DNA of 64,000 nucleotides from assembly GCF_002240225.1 (NCBI RefSeq), contig NZ_CP022584.1:2577501-2641500 (forward strand), in the 5' to 3' direction. Source of the stretch: Paenibacillus physcomitrellae (GTDB taxonomy: Bacteria; Bacillota; Bacilli; Paenibacillales; Paenibacillaceae). Under the pieces are notes generated by a model. The model did no database searches. It was given only the letters and a program-made list of their open reading frames with translations, and was not told the origin of the DNA. A program made the translations under genes and the position numbers. Numbering within the stretch: position 1 is the stretch's first letter; each line of letters starts with the position of its first letter. Shown here in pieces: positions 36,232 to 46,327 of this stretch.

Positions 36232-37560
36232 TTATAATTCGGCCGGCTTCTCTTGACCGCGCCCCGAAGGGCCTTGCGAGCCGCGGTCGCTGCGCGGCTC
36301 GGCACTGCGCTTGGGCGCAAACAGCCCAAGCAGCGACACCGCTCCTGGCCGAATCACGGCCGGGGCGTCTTCGTCGGGCGCGAGCACCACACCCAGCTGG
36401 TGGTGCTCGCCCGCATAGATTGCACGCTGCGCGAATTTGATCTCCCCGGCGAGATTCAGCACCTCAAGCTTGCAGAACGCCGGGTTCATCCGCAGCGCCT
36501 CATGCAGCTCCTCTTTCGTGTTGACGGCTGCGCCGTTCACACGGACAATCGTTTCGCCCGCAGCAATGCCCAGCTCCTTCGCCGGGCTCTCCGGCAGGAC
36601 CGCGAGCACCTTGAGTCCGCGGTCCGGATGGACGAAAAATGGACTGCGGTTCTGCTCCTCGAACCGGCTGTACCAGATCAGGCCTTCGTGCAGCACAAAG
36701 GCCAGCAGTGCGGCAGCCAGCGTAAAACCGCTGAACCAGCGGGCCAGCAGCGCCGCGCCAAGCACCAACAGGCCGTAGAACAGCAGACGGCTGGAGGTCA
36801 GCTTGACTTTGGCTTTCGGCAGCAGGCTCGTCGTCATCTCCGAGAAGCCGATCATGACCGGCAGGCCGGCAAGCGCAAAGCCCTCCAGCCACCCGTCTCC
36901 GCCAAATACAGGCGTCCAGGGAAGAACACTGCCTGTAGTATGAGCCGGAATCAGCAGGAACAGCGGAACCGGCCACAGGCTTTGCATCTGATAGCCACCG
37001 ACCGGGCGGCCTCTTTTCCCCTCATAAAATAGCGGTCCGGCAAAAGAAGCTCCCTGCCAGCGCACCAGCAAAGCTTCCGCAATATGCAGCAGTCCCGCCA
37101 GCGCCAGCAGAGCCGGCACATTCAAATCACGAATGGCGCCAAGCAAATCTGCGCCGAAACCGGTAGCCGCTCCCTCAGGCAGCCGATTCACCACGAACTG
37201 AACCACGCCCAGCAGACCGGCAGCATAAGCCAGACAAAGATAACGGACTTTAAACAGCATCAGCAGGATCGATGCGCCCCAAATGAGCAGCACCCCTTCG
37301 ATGCTGAGATTCATGCCCAGAAATAAAGAAACGATAGAGACGCCAATACCCGCAAGCAGACCGCCGAGAAACGTTCTCCACGTTTGCAGTCCCCAGCGGT
37401 TAAGCCGCACATGGAACAGCTTTCTCTCCAGCAGCACCTGTCTGCGGTATTGCAGAGCAATTAAAATAATCGAAATATAATAGAACGGCTGCAGGAGCAG
37501 TTCGGCTCCGGCTTTTGCAAAGTTGGATAGCCATTCCATAAGAAGATCCAAAGCGATCAC
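36232..37560 (-). CDS. minJ: MinJ-like PDZ-domain membrane protein
   Basis: In Bacillus, MinJ links DivIVA to the MinCD division inhibitor. The 442-residue product has about seven to eight hydrophobic segments in residues 20-320, then a cytoplasmic PDZ domain at about 325-410 (GLKVLAVLPESPAKELGIAAGE). A low-complexity Ser/Arg/Gly tail ends the protein. Its place behind ctpB in an ftsE-ftsX-ctpB group is the same as for Bacillus subtilis minJ, which is the main reason for the name; the sequence alone says PDZ membrane protein. It starts about 75 bases behind ctpB. Confidence 0.75.
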   Translation of the reverse strand: MIALDLLMEWLSNFAKAGAELLLQPFYYISIILIALQYRRQVLLERKLFHVRLNRWGLQTWRTFLGGLLAGIGVSIVSLFLGMNLSIEGVLLIWGASILLMLFKVRYLCLAYAAGLLGVVQFVVNRLPEGAATGFGADLLGAIRDLNVPALLALAGLLHIAEALLVRWQGASFAGPLFYEGKRGRPVGGYQMQSLWPVPLFLLIPAHTTGSVLPWTPVFGGDGWLEGFALAGLPVMIGFSEMTTSLLPKAKVKLTSSRLLFYGLLVLGAALLARWFSGFTLAAALLAFVLHEGLIWYSRFEEQNRSPFFVHPDRGLKVLAVLPESPAKELGIAAGETIVRVNGAAVNTKEELHEALRMNPAFCKLEVLNLAGEIKFAQRAIYAGEHHQLGVVLAPDEDAPAVIRPGAVSLLGLFAPKRSAEPRSDRGSQGPSGRGQEKPAEL

Positions 37561-37636
37561 TCTCCTTTAGCTTGTTAAACATTCCCTGCTCTCAAAAAAA
37601 GGGAAGGCTGCTCCCAGCCTTCCCAGCTTGATTCTT

Positions 37637-39121
37637 TTATTTCGACGCGGAGGCGCCGATTTCCTTCCGGATTTCTTCGTATGCCCGGTTCAGCTGGGCA
37701 TCGTTGGTCGGATCAGCAATTTTCTGCACCAAAGCGGCTTCGAGCTGCTCGGCGGTCTGCTTATCGATGCTGCCGCTTTCGGTCAGCTTGTGGTCCACCT
37801 GGAACTGCTTGACCGCGGCTACCGTCTCTTTGCTAAAATAACCATCCTCACGGCCTGGTTTATAGCCTAGCCCCTGCAGCATCGTCTGCGCGCTCTTCAC
37901 ATCGTCGCTGTTGCTGTCGTAGCTGAGCGCGGCGTCCTTGTTGATCGGCGCGACCGAGAAATAAGCAGGCTGATCAATGGCAATATCCGGCTTGATCCCT
38001 TTCTTATGAATCCACTCTCCGTTTGGCGTCAGCCACTTGGCCATTGTGATCTTGATCAGGCTGCCGTCGCCAAATTCTCTATCATAGCTTTGCTGAACGG
38101 TTCCCTTGCCGTAGGTGGTCTCACCGATCAGCTTCGCTCCGGCGGACTCTTTCAGTGCGCCTGCCAGAATCTCTGAAGCGCTGGCGCTGCCTTTATTGGT
38201 TAGAACGACAACCGGATAAGGCTTGCCCGTGCTGGAACCGGTTGACGACATTTTCTCCCTTGCACCGGCCTTGTTCTCTACCTGAACGATCGTTTTGCCT
38301 TTCGGCACCAGCAGTCCCGCCATATTCTCTACAACGGACAGCACCCCGCCCGGATTGTTCCGCACATCGATGACCAGACCTTTCATGCCCTGGCTTTCCA
38401 GCTTGGTCAGCTCATCCTTGAATCGTTGATCCGTATTCAGCGAGAACTCGGTCACTTCAATCAAGCCGATCTTATCGTCCGTCATTTTGGCGTAGACGGT
38501 CTCCAGCGCAATATCGTCCCGTTTAATATTAAATGTCATCGGTTCGGACGTTCCGTCCCGCTGCACTTTGATCTCTACGCTGCTGCCTTTCGGTCCGCGG
38601 ATTTTGGCTACAGCCTCGTTCAGGCTAAGGCCTTCCAGCGACTCGCCGTTCACCGAGAGCAGCACGTCTTTGGCCCGGATACCCGCCTTCTCGGCCGGGG
38701 AACCTTTAATCGGCGACACCACGACCACTTTGCTGTTCTCCAGCGATACTTCCGCTCCTATTCCAGAGAAGGACCCCTGAATTTGCGAATTAAATTCCTG
38801 GGCTGTCTCTTTGCTCATATAAGAAGAAAAAGGATCATCCAGCGCATCCATCATTCCCTGGATCGCTCCGTCTACCAGTTTGGTTGTATCTACATCCTGG
38901 TAATAATTCTGCTTGACCAGCTTCAGCGCTGTCTCCAATTTGGTTAAGTCCGCTTTGCTGCTGCCGGACTGCCCGGACGACAGTTCGGACAACAAGCCTG
39001 CCGTCGAGGTTCCACTTCCGCTCGCCGTGAAGTTGAGCTGCCCGGTAAAGAGCAGGGTCAGCACGCTGCTGCCCAGCAGCGTTACGAGCATCAGCAGGAT
39101 TACCGTCTGCTTCTTGAACAT
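37637..39121 (-). CDS. ctpB: Carboxy-terminal processing protease (S41), CtpB-like
   Basis: The 494-residue product has an N-terminal membrane anchor or signal (about 6-27) and a PDZ domain at about 110-195 (GIGAEVSLENSKVVVVSPIKGSPAEKAGI). An S41 protease core holds the serine of NKGSASASE near 318 and the lysine of YGKGTVQ near 343. A C-terminal peptidoglycan-binding domain follows at about 400-460 (AQTMLQGLGYKPG). In Bacillus, CtpB cuts sporulation checkpoint proteins. I choose the ATG at 39121; a TTG at 39124 is directly upstream and the ribosome site is weak for both. Confidence 0.9.
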   Translation of the reverse strand: MFKKQTVILLMLVTLLGSSVLTLLFTGQLNFTASGSGTSTAGLLSELSSGQSGSSKADLTKLETALKLVKQNYYQDVDTTKLVDGAIQGMMDALDDPFSSYMSKETAQEFNSQIQGSFSGIGAEVSLENSKVVVVSPIKGSPAEKAGIRAKDVLLSVNGESLEGLSLNEAVAKIRGPKGSSVEIKVQRDGTSEPMTFNIKRDDIALETVYAKMTDDKIGLIEVTEFSLNTDQRFKDELTKLESQGMKGLVIDVRNNPGGVLSVVENMAGLLVPKGKTIVQVENKAGAREKMSSTGSSTGKPYPVVVLTNKGSASASEILAGALKESAGAKLIGETTYGKGTVQQSYDREFGDGSLIKITMAKWLTPNGEWIHKKGIKPDIAIDQPAYFSVAPINKDAALSYDSNSDDVKSAQTMLQGLGYKPGREDGYFSKETVAAVKQFQVDHKLTESGSIDKQTAEQLEAALVQKIADPTNDAQLNRAYEEIRKEIGASASK

Positions 39122-39314
39122 CAATCATGCACCGCCTTTTCGTTGTTCAGCTGTAACCTGTACCGGAAGGCCCGGTTCATGATCACCGATTGTTCAGAAA
39201 CGGATGCCCCTCCCTGAAACCTTTGGAGAAGCATCCGTCCACAATTATCCATCCTATTATATTATATGTTCGGCTTGTCCGAAATATTTACCGGATTATA
39301 ATAGCTGTTACCGT

Positions 39315-40571
39315 TTAGTAAGCTAAGAATGGCATCGGATCAGTAGGTTCTCCGTTGACGCGCACTTCAAAGTGCATATGCGGACCCGTGGATTGACCCG
39401 TGTTACCGGATTCGGCAACCACCTGGCCGCGTTTAACCGTATCGCCTTTCTCCACCTTAAACTTGCTAAGATGTCCGTAAAGGGTCCATGTATTGTTGCC
39501 ATGATCGACAATAACGGCATTGCCGTAACCGCTGTACCATTCGGCCAGCACTACTACCCCGCCTTCAGCCGCATGGACATCCGTTCCGATCGGCACGGCA
39601 AAGTCCACACCGGCATGCAGCTTCTTCACGCCGGTAATCGGGTGAATCCGATAGCCGAACGGCGAAGAGATTCGGGCATGCCCGACTGGCAGTCCCAGCG
39701 AGCCATCGCCCGGAGCATAGTTCGTCGAGGCAGGAACCTCCGACGCCTTCTTGGCTGCGGCGGCTTTAGCCGCCTGCTGCTGCTTGTACGTATAGATCTG
39801 CTCGGCGCGGATTTTGTTCTTCTCTTTCTCAAGCGCTGCCTGTTTAGTAACGAGCTCGACGAGAATTTTGTCCTGTTCACTGCTGATGTCGTCATTTTCC
39901 TCAACTTCATCACTGTACTGGGCAATCAGCTGCTGCTTCTCCTGCTCTTTGTCGGCCAGCACCTGCTTGCGGGATTCCGCTTCCGCATACAGCTTCTTGG
40001 TCTTCGCATATCCGGCTTCCAGGTTCTCCTGCTCCTGAAGCACCAGTTCCTTGTCTTTCTTATGCTCTTCAAGCAGCTGCTTGTCCTGGTTCGCAATCGC
40101 CGTCAGCGTATCGATCCGGTCCAGGAAATCGGAAAAGCTTGTCGAGGACAAAACTACATCCAAATAAGAAACCGCACCGTCCGTATACATTAACCGGACA
40201 CGGTTATCGAGCAGCTTGCTGCGTTCCTGGATACGCTGTTCGGTTTCGTCCAGCTCTTTCGCCGTTTGACGGAGCTGCTCCTCCGAATCGCTGATATCCT
40301 TGGAGATGCTGGCCAGCTCATCGCTTACGGTTTTGATCTGACCAAGCAGGTCATTTAAATAGTTCTTATTCTTATTGACGTAGTGCTGGGCGATTTCGCC
40401 CTGCTTCTCGGCCTGATCCTGCTTCGCCTGAGCCTGCTTGGCCTGCTCTTTAAGCGCTTTGAGCTCTTGATCAATTTGATCGATGGTTTTTTTAGCAGCG
40501 AAACTTTGGGTAGGCTGTACCAGCCCTATGGCCAAAACGATAACGGCAACGACAGAAATCCACTTTTTCAA
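39315..40571 (-). CDS. M23 wall hydrolase with coiled coil, FtsEX partner (EnvC/PcsB-like)
   Basis: The 418-residue product has a signal peptide (about 1-25), a long coiled coil (30-270, KQAQAKQDQAEKQ, DISDSEEQLRQTAKEL), and a C-terminal LytM/M23 domain (300-418). The zinc ligands are present: SSPFGYRIHPITG with HAGVDF, and GPHMHFEV. Proteins of this design are held inactive by the coiled coil and opened by FtsEX across the membrane. It lies directly behind ftsX, the usual position. All zinc ligands are present, so it is probably an active endopeptidase and not a mere activator. Confidence 0.9.
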   Translation of the reverse strand: MKKWISVVAVIVLAIGLVQPTQSFAAKKTIDQIDQELKALKEQAKQAQAKQDQAEKQGEIAQHYVNKNKNYLNDLLGQIKTVSDELASISKDISDSEEQLRQTAKELDETEQRIQERSKLLDNRVRLMYTDGAVSYLDVVLSSTSFSDFLDRIDTLTAIANQDKQLLEEHKKDKELVLQEQENLEAGYAKTKKLYAEAESRKQVLADKEQEKQQLIAQYSDEVEENDDISSEQDKILVELVTKQAALEKEKNKIRAEQIYTYKQQQAAKAAAAKKASEVPASTNYAPGDGSLGLPVGHARISSPFGYRIHPITGVKKLHAGVDFAVPIGTDVHAAEGGVVVLAEWYSGYGNAVIVDHGNNTWTLYGHLSKFKVEKGDTVKRGQVVAESGNTGQSTGPHMHFEVRVNGEPTDPMPFLAY

Positions 40572-40610
40572 TATCTAATTCTCCGTTTCTGTATCAGTTT
40601 GACTTTCCGG

Positions 40611-41520
40611 CTACACCTTCAAGAACTTACGAATCGACACGGTACTGCCCCAGACGCCGATCAGAACGCCCAGCAGGATAATGAGTCCGCCAAGCGGGTA
40701 ACCGAACTGCTGCAGCGGAACCAGGTGGAAATTAAGCGTAACATCAAAGCCGATCGCGTTCTCAAGCGTCTGGTATCCTGAATACAGCAGGGCCACGGTG
40801 ACCACAGAGCCGATCAGGCCGATCAAGGCTCCTTCCACGAAGAAAGGACCTCTGATAAACGAATTTGTCGCTCCAACCAGCTTCATGATGCCGATCTCCC
40901 GGCGCCGTGCCAGGATCGTTACACGAATCGTATTGGAAATCAGGAACATCGCCATGATTCCCAATCCGGCTACAAAGGCGAATCCGATATTGCGGATCAA
41001 ACGCGTCACCTTAAACAGCTTCTCGACCGTTCCTTGGCCGTACCTCACTTTATAAATCGGCTGCTGGTCGGCGCTGTACTGCTTGTTCAACTCTTGAATC
41101 TTGCCTGCTACAAAAGAGACGGTAGACGGCTCGATAACCTCCACTTTGAACGTATCGGGGATCGGGTTCGTATCCTCCGTGTACCCTTCGAGCAGGTCGT
41201 TGCCGTCTGCGCCCAGCTTCTCTCGAAGATCTTGTAAGCCTTGGGCCTTATCAACAAAGGTCACCTTGCTGACCTCAGGCATGCCTTCGATCGCAGTTTG
41301 CAGCTGCTGCCGTGTGGTGCCGTCGACTCCCGTATTGAGGAAAGCGCTGATCTGCACCTGGCTGTCGGCTTCGTCGGCAAACGAATTGACATTGATCACC
41401 AGCAGGACAAACACCCCGAGTATAAATAACGAAACGATAATGGACGTAATGGAGGCCACGGACATCCAGCCGTTGCGGAATATGTTCTTCATCCCCTCCC
41501 GCAAATGCCGCAAGAAGGTT

Positions 41521-41531
<11 letters not shown>
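40611..41531 (-). CDS. ftsX: Cell division protein FtsX
   Basis: FtsX is the membrane half of the ABC-like FtsEX complex that controls wall hydrolases. The 306 residues have the four expected membrane helices (about 25-50, 178-200, 225-250, 270-295) and a large outer loop between the first two ([14 protein letters not shown] ... [15 protein letters not shown]). The frame opens at 41579, but AGGAGAA nine bases before the ATG at 41531 and the usual N-terminus [13 protein letters not shown] fix the start. It overlaps the ftsE end by 11 bases. Confidence 0.93.
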
Positions 41532-42210
<679 letters not shown>

Positions 42211-42330
42211 ATCACTTCCTAAATCTTGTTGATATAAAGATAAAACGTAAAATGGCAACAACGTTTACACTTCGACATGATCTCGTCAATTCCTTTAAAA
42301 CATGAGCAAATTCATCAGCTTGTTTTTTAT

Positions 42331-42347
42331 TGTAACAAATTTGTTAC
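42331..42347. promoter_or_regulatory. WalR (YycF)-type binding site
   Basis: TGTAAC-AAATT-TGTTAC matches the WalR direct-repeat consensus TGTWAH-N5-TGTWAH at every position. The inner 16 bases are also a perfect palindrome. It lies in the divergent region between ftsE (start 42210) and the VanW-type gene (start 42449). WalR controls wall hydrolases, and the ftsE operon contains one. Confidence 0.7.
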
Positions 42348-42448
42348 CTTTTGAGTACCAAAATTTTTCCTGCTTTTCTTTCATTCCTTCGCATACATAT
42401 AGAGAGACAAGGGTACAAACTGTTTCAGAAGAGAGGGACAGCCCGTTT

Positions 42449-43879
42449 ATGAGAAACAAAAAGCTGCTCATTTATACCTCATCCTCCCTCCTGCTGCTTG
42501 CAGCCGCTTTGTGGGGAGCCCTGATCCTGTATGGCGGACAAACTACGGTCCCGCGCGGCGTTGTGATCGGCGGTTTGCCCATAGGCGGCATGGAGACCCG
42601 CCAGGTTTCGGACCTGCTGGCCAAAGAGTCAGAGGCGCTGCTTCAGCAGCCTATTGTGCTGGTCAGCCAGAAACCGGCTCTTTCTATTAAAGCGACCTGG
42701 GGACGGAGCGGCATCACCATCCAATCGAAGGAGCTGCTTCAGGCGCTTGCCCGGCTGCAGGAGGGCAACTGGTGGGAGAAGGCCAAATACCGTTATGATT
42801 TCAAAAAGAATTGGAGCACCGAGGTCCTTTTCAATGACTCTGTACTGAAGAAAACGCTGAATGAAGATTGGGAAATACGGCAATTCGGCGCGATGAAAAA
42901 TGCGGAGCGGGTCATTAGACCCGGGGACCAGATCGGTTACATCCCGGAGGTACAAGCTTTGCGGATTCAATGGGATGAATTAGGGAAGACGCTGCTGAGT
43001 CAAACGCCCCGCGTTTTTAGAGCCAATCCGGGAAACCATCCAGTGAAGGTCGAACTCCCGCTTGAAATGGCGTCTCCGCCGGTGACGGTCACCAGCCTGA
43101 AAGCTCAGGGGGTAGACCGGCGCGTCTCTCTATTTACCACTAGGCTGACCGGCTCCTCCGGCCGGCTCCACAACGTGGATGCTGCTGCCAAGGTCATTGA
43201 CGGCATGCTGCTCGCCCCGGGCGAAGTTTTCGACTACGCTGAAGTCATCCGGAAGGCAGAAAGCCAATACGGCTTCTGCGAAGCGCCTGTCATTATCCAG
43301 GGCCGTCTGGCTCCGGGGGTGGGCGGCGGTATTTGCCAGGTGTCCGGCACCCTGTACGGGGCCGCGATCCGTGCCGGATTAGAAATCGTAGAACGGCGCA
43401 ACCATTCCAAACCTGTCGGCTATTTGCCTATAGGACAGGACGCAACCTTTTCCACCGGGTATATCAATTTCAAATTTAAAAACAACACCTCCGGCTACCT
43501 GCTGATCAGCGCCAAATCGGGGAACGGAGCCATGACCGTCAAGCTGTTCGGCAACCTGCCCAGCAATGTCTACTACACCATCCGTTCACAGACCGTGAAG
43601 GTGCTCAGCCCCAGCGTCCGTTATATCAGCAATCCCGCCCTGCCCGCCGGTCTCCGTCAGACACTCAAACAGGGAACACCCGGTTACATTGTGGAGACTT
43701 ACCGGATCAAGTGGACGGATGGCCAGCCAGGCAAGGAAGAGCTGCTGTCACGGGACACCTACCCTTCGCAGCCTTCGCTGGTAGCCGTGCATACGGCCGC
43801 CACTGATCCGGGGGCAGGGACTGGGCAAACCCAACCTCCGTCTGGACCGAAAATCATTGAAGATGGAGTTCATCCATAG
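42449..43879 (+). CDS. VanW-family exported protein with G5-like end
   Basis: The 476-residue product has an N-terminal membrane anchor (about 7-27), a peptidoglycan-binding-type PG4-like segment (40-190), and a VanW domain (about 235-370) with the family blocks DAAAKVIDGMLLAPGEVFDY, YGFCEAPVI, GVGGGICQVSGTLY and RRNHSKPVGY. The final part (TYRIKWTDGQPGKEELLS) resembles a G5 domain. VanW is a vancomycin-cluster accessory of unknown activity; this protein need not confer resistance. GAGGG precedes the ATG at 42449. It diverges from ftsE and shares the WalR-type site. Confidence 0.85.
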   Translation: MRNKKLLIYTSSSLLLLAAALWGALILYGGQTTVPRGVVIGGLPIGGMETRQVSDLLAKESEALLQQPIVLVSQKPALSIKATWGRSGITIQSKELLQALARLQEGNWWEKAKYRYDFKKNWSTEVLFNDSVLKKTLNEDWEIRQFGAMKNAERVIRPGDQIGYIPEVQALRIQWDELGKTLLSQTPRVFRANPGNHPVKVELPLEMASPPVTVTSLKAQGVDRRVSLFTTRLTGSSGRLHNVDAAAKVIDGMLLAPGEVFDYAEVIRKAESQYGFCEAPVIIQGRLAPGVGGGICQVSGTLYGAAIRAGLEIVERRNHSKPVGYLPIGQDATFSTGYINFKFKNNTSGYLLISAKSGNGAMTVKLFGNLPSNVYYTIRSQTVKVLSPSVRYISNPALPAGLRQTLKQGTPGYIVETYRIKWTDGQPGKEELLSRDTYPSQPSLVAVHTAATDPGAGTGQTQPPSGPKIIEDGVHP

Positions 43880-43885
43880 AAAGGC

Positions 43886-43952
43886 AGAGGGCCAGAGACA
43901 GACAAGGGGCCAGGGACAGACAGAAGCAGGGAAACCCGGCCCTCTTTCTTTT
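43886..43952 (+). terminator. Terminator of the VanW-type gene
   Basis: AGAGGGCC pairs with GGCCCTCT, followed by TTCTTTTTT. The large loop holds two near-identical units, GGGCCAGAGACAGACAA and GGGCCAGGGACAGACAG. Confidence 0.75.
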
Positions 43953-44043
43953 TTGATGGCTTTGGCTTCACTTTCCGCTTGATTTCCATTTAAATCACAT
44001 TATAATGATCGTATATATCGGATTTAAATATCGGGACGTTGTT

Positions 44044-44095
44044 ACCGAATTTCGGGGTTATAGAATCTCGGGATTTCGGGATTTCAGGTTATAGC
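44044..44095. repeat. TTTCGGG-rich imperfect repeat upstream of the monooxygenase
   Basis: Units around ATTTCGGGGTTATAGA, TCTCGGG, ATTTCGGG and ATTTCAGGTTATAG recur between 43980 and the gene at 44136. Confidence 0.5.
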
Positions 44096-44135
44096 AACAT
44101 TTATAAAGAGATTATCAGATAGGAGCAGATGCATC

Positions 44136-45344
44136 ATGAGCGGTACATCCCCATCATCGAACAACCTGACGAAAGCCCTGCTGCCAACTCCTCAGGAGCC
44201 GCAGCATTTTCAGGACAGCCCTTTGTCCAAAGCATTTGCCCAGCCGCTGATGCTGGGTCTTTTTCTACCCTTGCAGACTGGCGGATGGTCACAATCCACC
44301 CTTCCGCGGGGAACGGATTGGTCCTTTGAATACAACACGCAGCTGACGCAGCAGGCGGAAAACCTCGGCTTCGACATCGCCTTCGGCTTGTCCCAGTGGC
44401 TCCCTAAAGGCGGGTTCGGCGGAGAGACCCATTACCGGGAGAACTTCCTGGACCCTTTCATTTCTGCGGTTGCGCTTGCATCGGTAACGAAACGAATTCT
44501 GCTCATGGGTACAATTCATGTTCTCTACGGGCCTTGGCATCCGATGCATCTGGCCAAATTTCTGGCGACGGCCGATCATATCTCGAATGGCAGATTCGGC
44601 GCGAATATTGTAACGGGTTATGCGGAGAATGAACCGTCCATGTTCGGGATGACCCGGGCCGAGCACGACCGTCGTTACGCTCAATCGGCCGAGTTCACGC
44701 AAATTTGCAACGCTTTATGGGCAGGTGAAGACAACCTGACTTACAACGGGGGCTTCTATTCCCTGGAAAATGCCTACGTCTCGCCGCGTCCCCGCTACGG
44801 CCGCCCCGTGCTGGCCACGGCTTCGGGATCGCCGGCCGGGTTTGATTACGCGTCCCGTTATTCCGACATCGTGTTCGTCTCCAGCCCCGCCGGAGAGAAG
44901 CTTGCGGATGCATTGCCGAAGCTGCCCGCCCACGTGGCGAAGGTCAAGGACGCGGCGGCGGCCCGCGGCCGCCAGGTACGCGTCATCATAAACCCGACGA
45001 TTATCGTGCGTCCGACTCGTGAAGAAGCTTTTGCTTATTACCAGTCGATTATGGATCACGCCGATCTGGGAGCGATTCGTAATTTTACGGATCGTCACTC
45101 AGCCGGAGACAGCCAGTCCTGGCTCGAACATTCCGCCAGAGGCCGCGCCGTCGGCGGACATCTGCATATCATCGGTTCGCCGGAGGAGGTCGCGGAGCAG
45201 CTTCAGCAGCTCCACGCTGCAGGCATCGACGGCATCCAGATCACCTTTTACGATTACGAGCCTGAGCTGGCTTATTTCGGCGAAGCCGTCATTCCTTTAC
45301 TCGAACAGGCCGGACTGCGGCTGCCTGTGTCACCGATGGTGTAA
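44136..45344 (+). CDS. LLM-class flavin-dependent monooxygenase
   Basis: The 402-residue product is a luciferase-like TIM-barrel oxygenase (MLGLFLPLQTGGW near 40, QQAENLGFDIAFGLSQW, NIVTGYAENEPSMFG, HIIGSPEEVAEQLQQL near 345). It resembles SsuD/SfnG-type enzymes that release sulfur from alkanesulfonates or dimethyl sulfone using reduced FMN. No sulfonate transporter or flavin reductase is next to it, so the substrate is open. AGGAG lies 10 bases before the ATG. It is transcribed alone. Confidence 0.85.
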   Translation: MSGTSPSSNNLTKALLPTPQEPQHFQDSPLSKAFAQPLMLGLFLPLQTGGWSQSTLPRGTDWSFEYNTQLTQQAENLGFDIAFGLSQWLPKGGFGGETHYRENFLDPFISAVALASVTKRILLMGTIHVLYGPWHPMHLAKFLATADHISNGRFGANIVTGYAENEPSMFGMTRAEHDRRYAQSAEFTQICNALWAGEDNLTYNGGFYSLENAYVSPRPRYGRPVLATASGSPAGFDYASRYSDIVFVSSPAGEKLADALPKLPAHVAKVKDAAAARGRQVRVIINPTIIVRPTREEAFAYYQSIMDHADLGAIRNFTDRHSAGDSQSWLEHSARGRAVGGHLHIIGSPEEVAEQLQQLHAAGIDGIQITFYDYEPELAYFGEAVIPLLEQAGLRLPVSPMV

Positions 45345-45393
45345 CCGACTATTTTAATGAGATAGATGCCATAACGAGTGTGCATGGAATCTA

Positions 45394-45434
45394 ACAGACA
45401 TCCTAAATAGATATCTTAAAACAGACGTCTAAAA
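45394..45434. repeat. About 14-bp tandem repeat, three units
   Basis: ACAGACATCCTAAAT, AGATATCTTAAA and ACAGACGTCTAAAA follow each other just before the terminator. Confidence 0.6.
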
Positions 45435-45438
45435 ATGA

Positions 45439-45478
45439 AGGCCTTAGTCTTGAATGCCAAGACTGAGGTCTTTTTATT
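45439..45478 (+). terminator. Terminator of the monooxygenase gene
   Basis: AGGCCTTAGTCTTG pairs with CAAGACTGAGGTCT with one mismatch, followed by TTTTTATTTTT. Confidence 0.85.
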
Positions 45479-45622
45479 TTTCATATGGAGTTTGAATGAC
45501 CCGGATAGGAAGGAGCTGCTCGCTTTACGTTATCTTATTTGGTAAAATTTTGATAATTAAACAAGCTTTATCACTCTACAAAACACTGGGTGATCTGCCC
45601 ATTCGATAAATGGAGGTACAGG

Positions 45623-46270
45623 ATGATAAAACCGATGATCTCTGCACGGCAGACAGCGGCAGGAATGATTCTGCTTACAGGCCTGCTTACAGCGTGCAGC
45701 CATCCATTAGACACAAGAACAGCTGCCGTTCAGGCAAGCTTGTCTGAATCCAATCAGCCAGATGCCGGGCAAAACCCGCAAAAGCAAACAGAGCCGATTT
45801 CGCGGCCCGCCTCTGCTTTAAGTTCTTCCGTTTTAAGTCCTTCCCCTTCAAGTTCGTCCGCTTCGACTTTCGATTCGCCTCCGGATTCGGCGAGCGCTGC
45901 ATCCACAGCTTCTTTTAAGGAAGGGATCTTCGTCGACGTTCAGGCTTTGGATAACCCTTTGGTCAACCAGGATATAAAGGGGCTGCTGAATAAACTGATG
46001 AAGGCCGTGGTCGATAGAGACAAGGAAGCTTTTGCTAAGCTGTTCCCTGACAGTCAAACTGCGACATATTTTGATTATCAGTTTGAGGGTTCCCCCAAAT
46101 TCCGATTCGAACAAGCGGGTGACGGTGTGATTGAACAAGATGCCGAAGGAAGAGTCAGTATCCCGGTGGAGGGCAAGGTCATTCGTGAAGGGCAAATTTA
46201 TGATTTCTTCTGGCTGGTTTATTTTAACAGGATCGATCCGGACGGGTGGAAGCTGATCGCCCTCGATTGA
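45623..46270 (+). CDS. Lipoprotein of unknown function
   Basis: The 215-residue product has a lipoprotein signal with the lipobox LLTAC (Cys near residue 25). A long Ser/Pro-rich linker (30-85), built from repeated SSVLSPSPSSSS-type units, leads to a small folded domain (90-215; NQDIKGLLNKLMKAVVDRDKEAF, then EGRVSIPVEGKVIREGQIYD). The end resembles NTF2-like domains, a guess from the strand-helix pattern only. GGAGG lies seven bases before the ATG at 45623; an earlier in-frame ATG at 45590 has none. It lies convergent with the two-component genes. Confidence 0.75.
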   Translation: MIKPMISARQTAAGMILLTGLLTACSHPLDTRTAAVQASLSESNQPDAGQNPQKQTEPISRPASALSSSVLSPSPSSSSASTFDSPPDSASAASTASFKEGIFVDVQALDNPLVNQDIKGLLNKLMKAVVDRDKEAFAKLFPDSQTATYFDYQFEGSPKFRFEQAGDGVIEQDAEGRVSIPVEGKVIREGQIYDFFWLVYFNRIDPDGWKLIALD

Positions 46271-46327
46271 GGATACAGATCAGGTACGCCTTGATTTCTG
46301 ATGCTCCTGCTGTTATCGATGTCCCGC

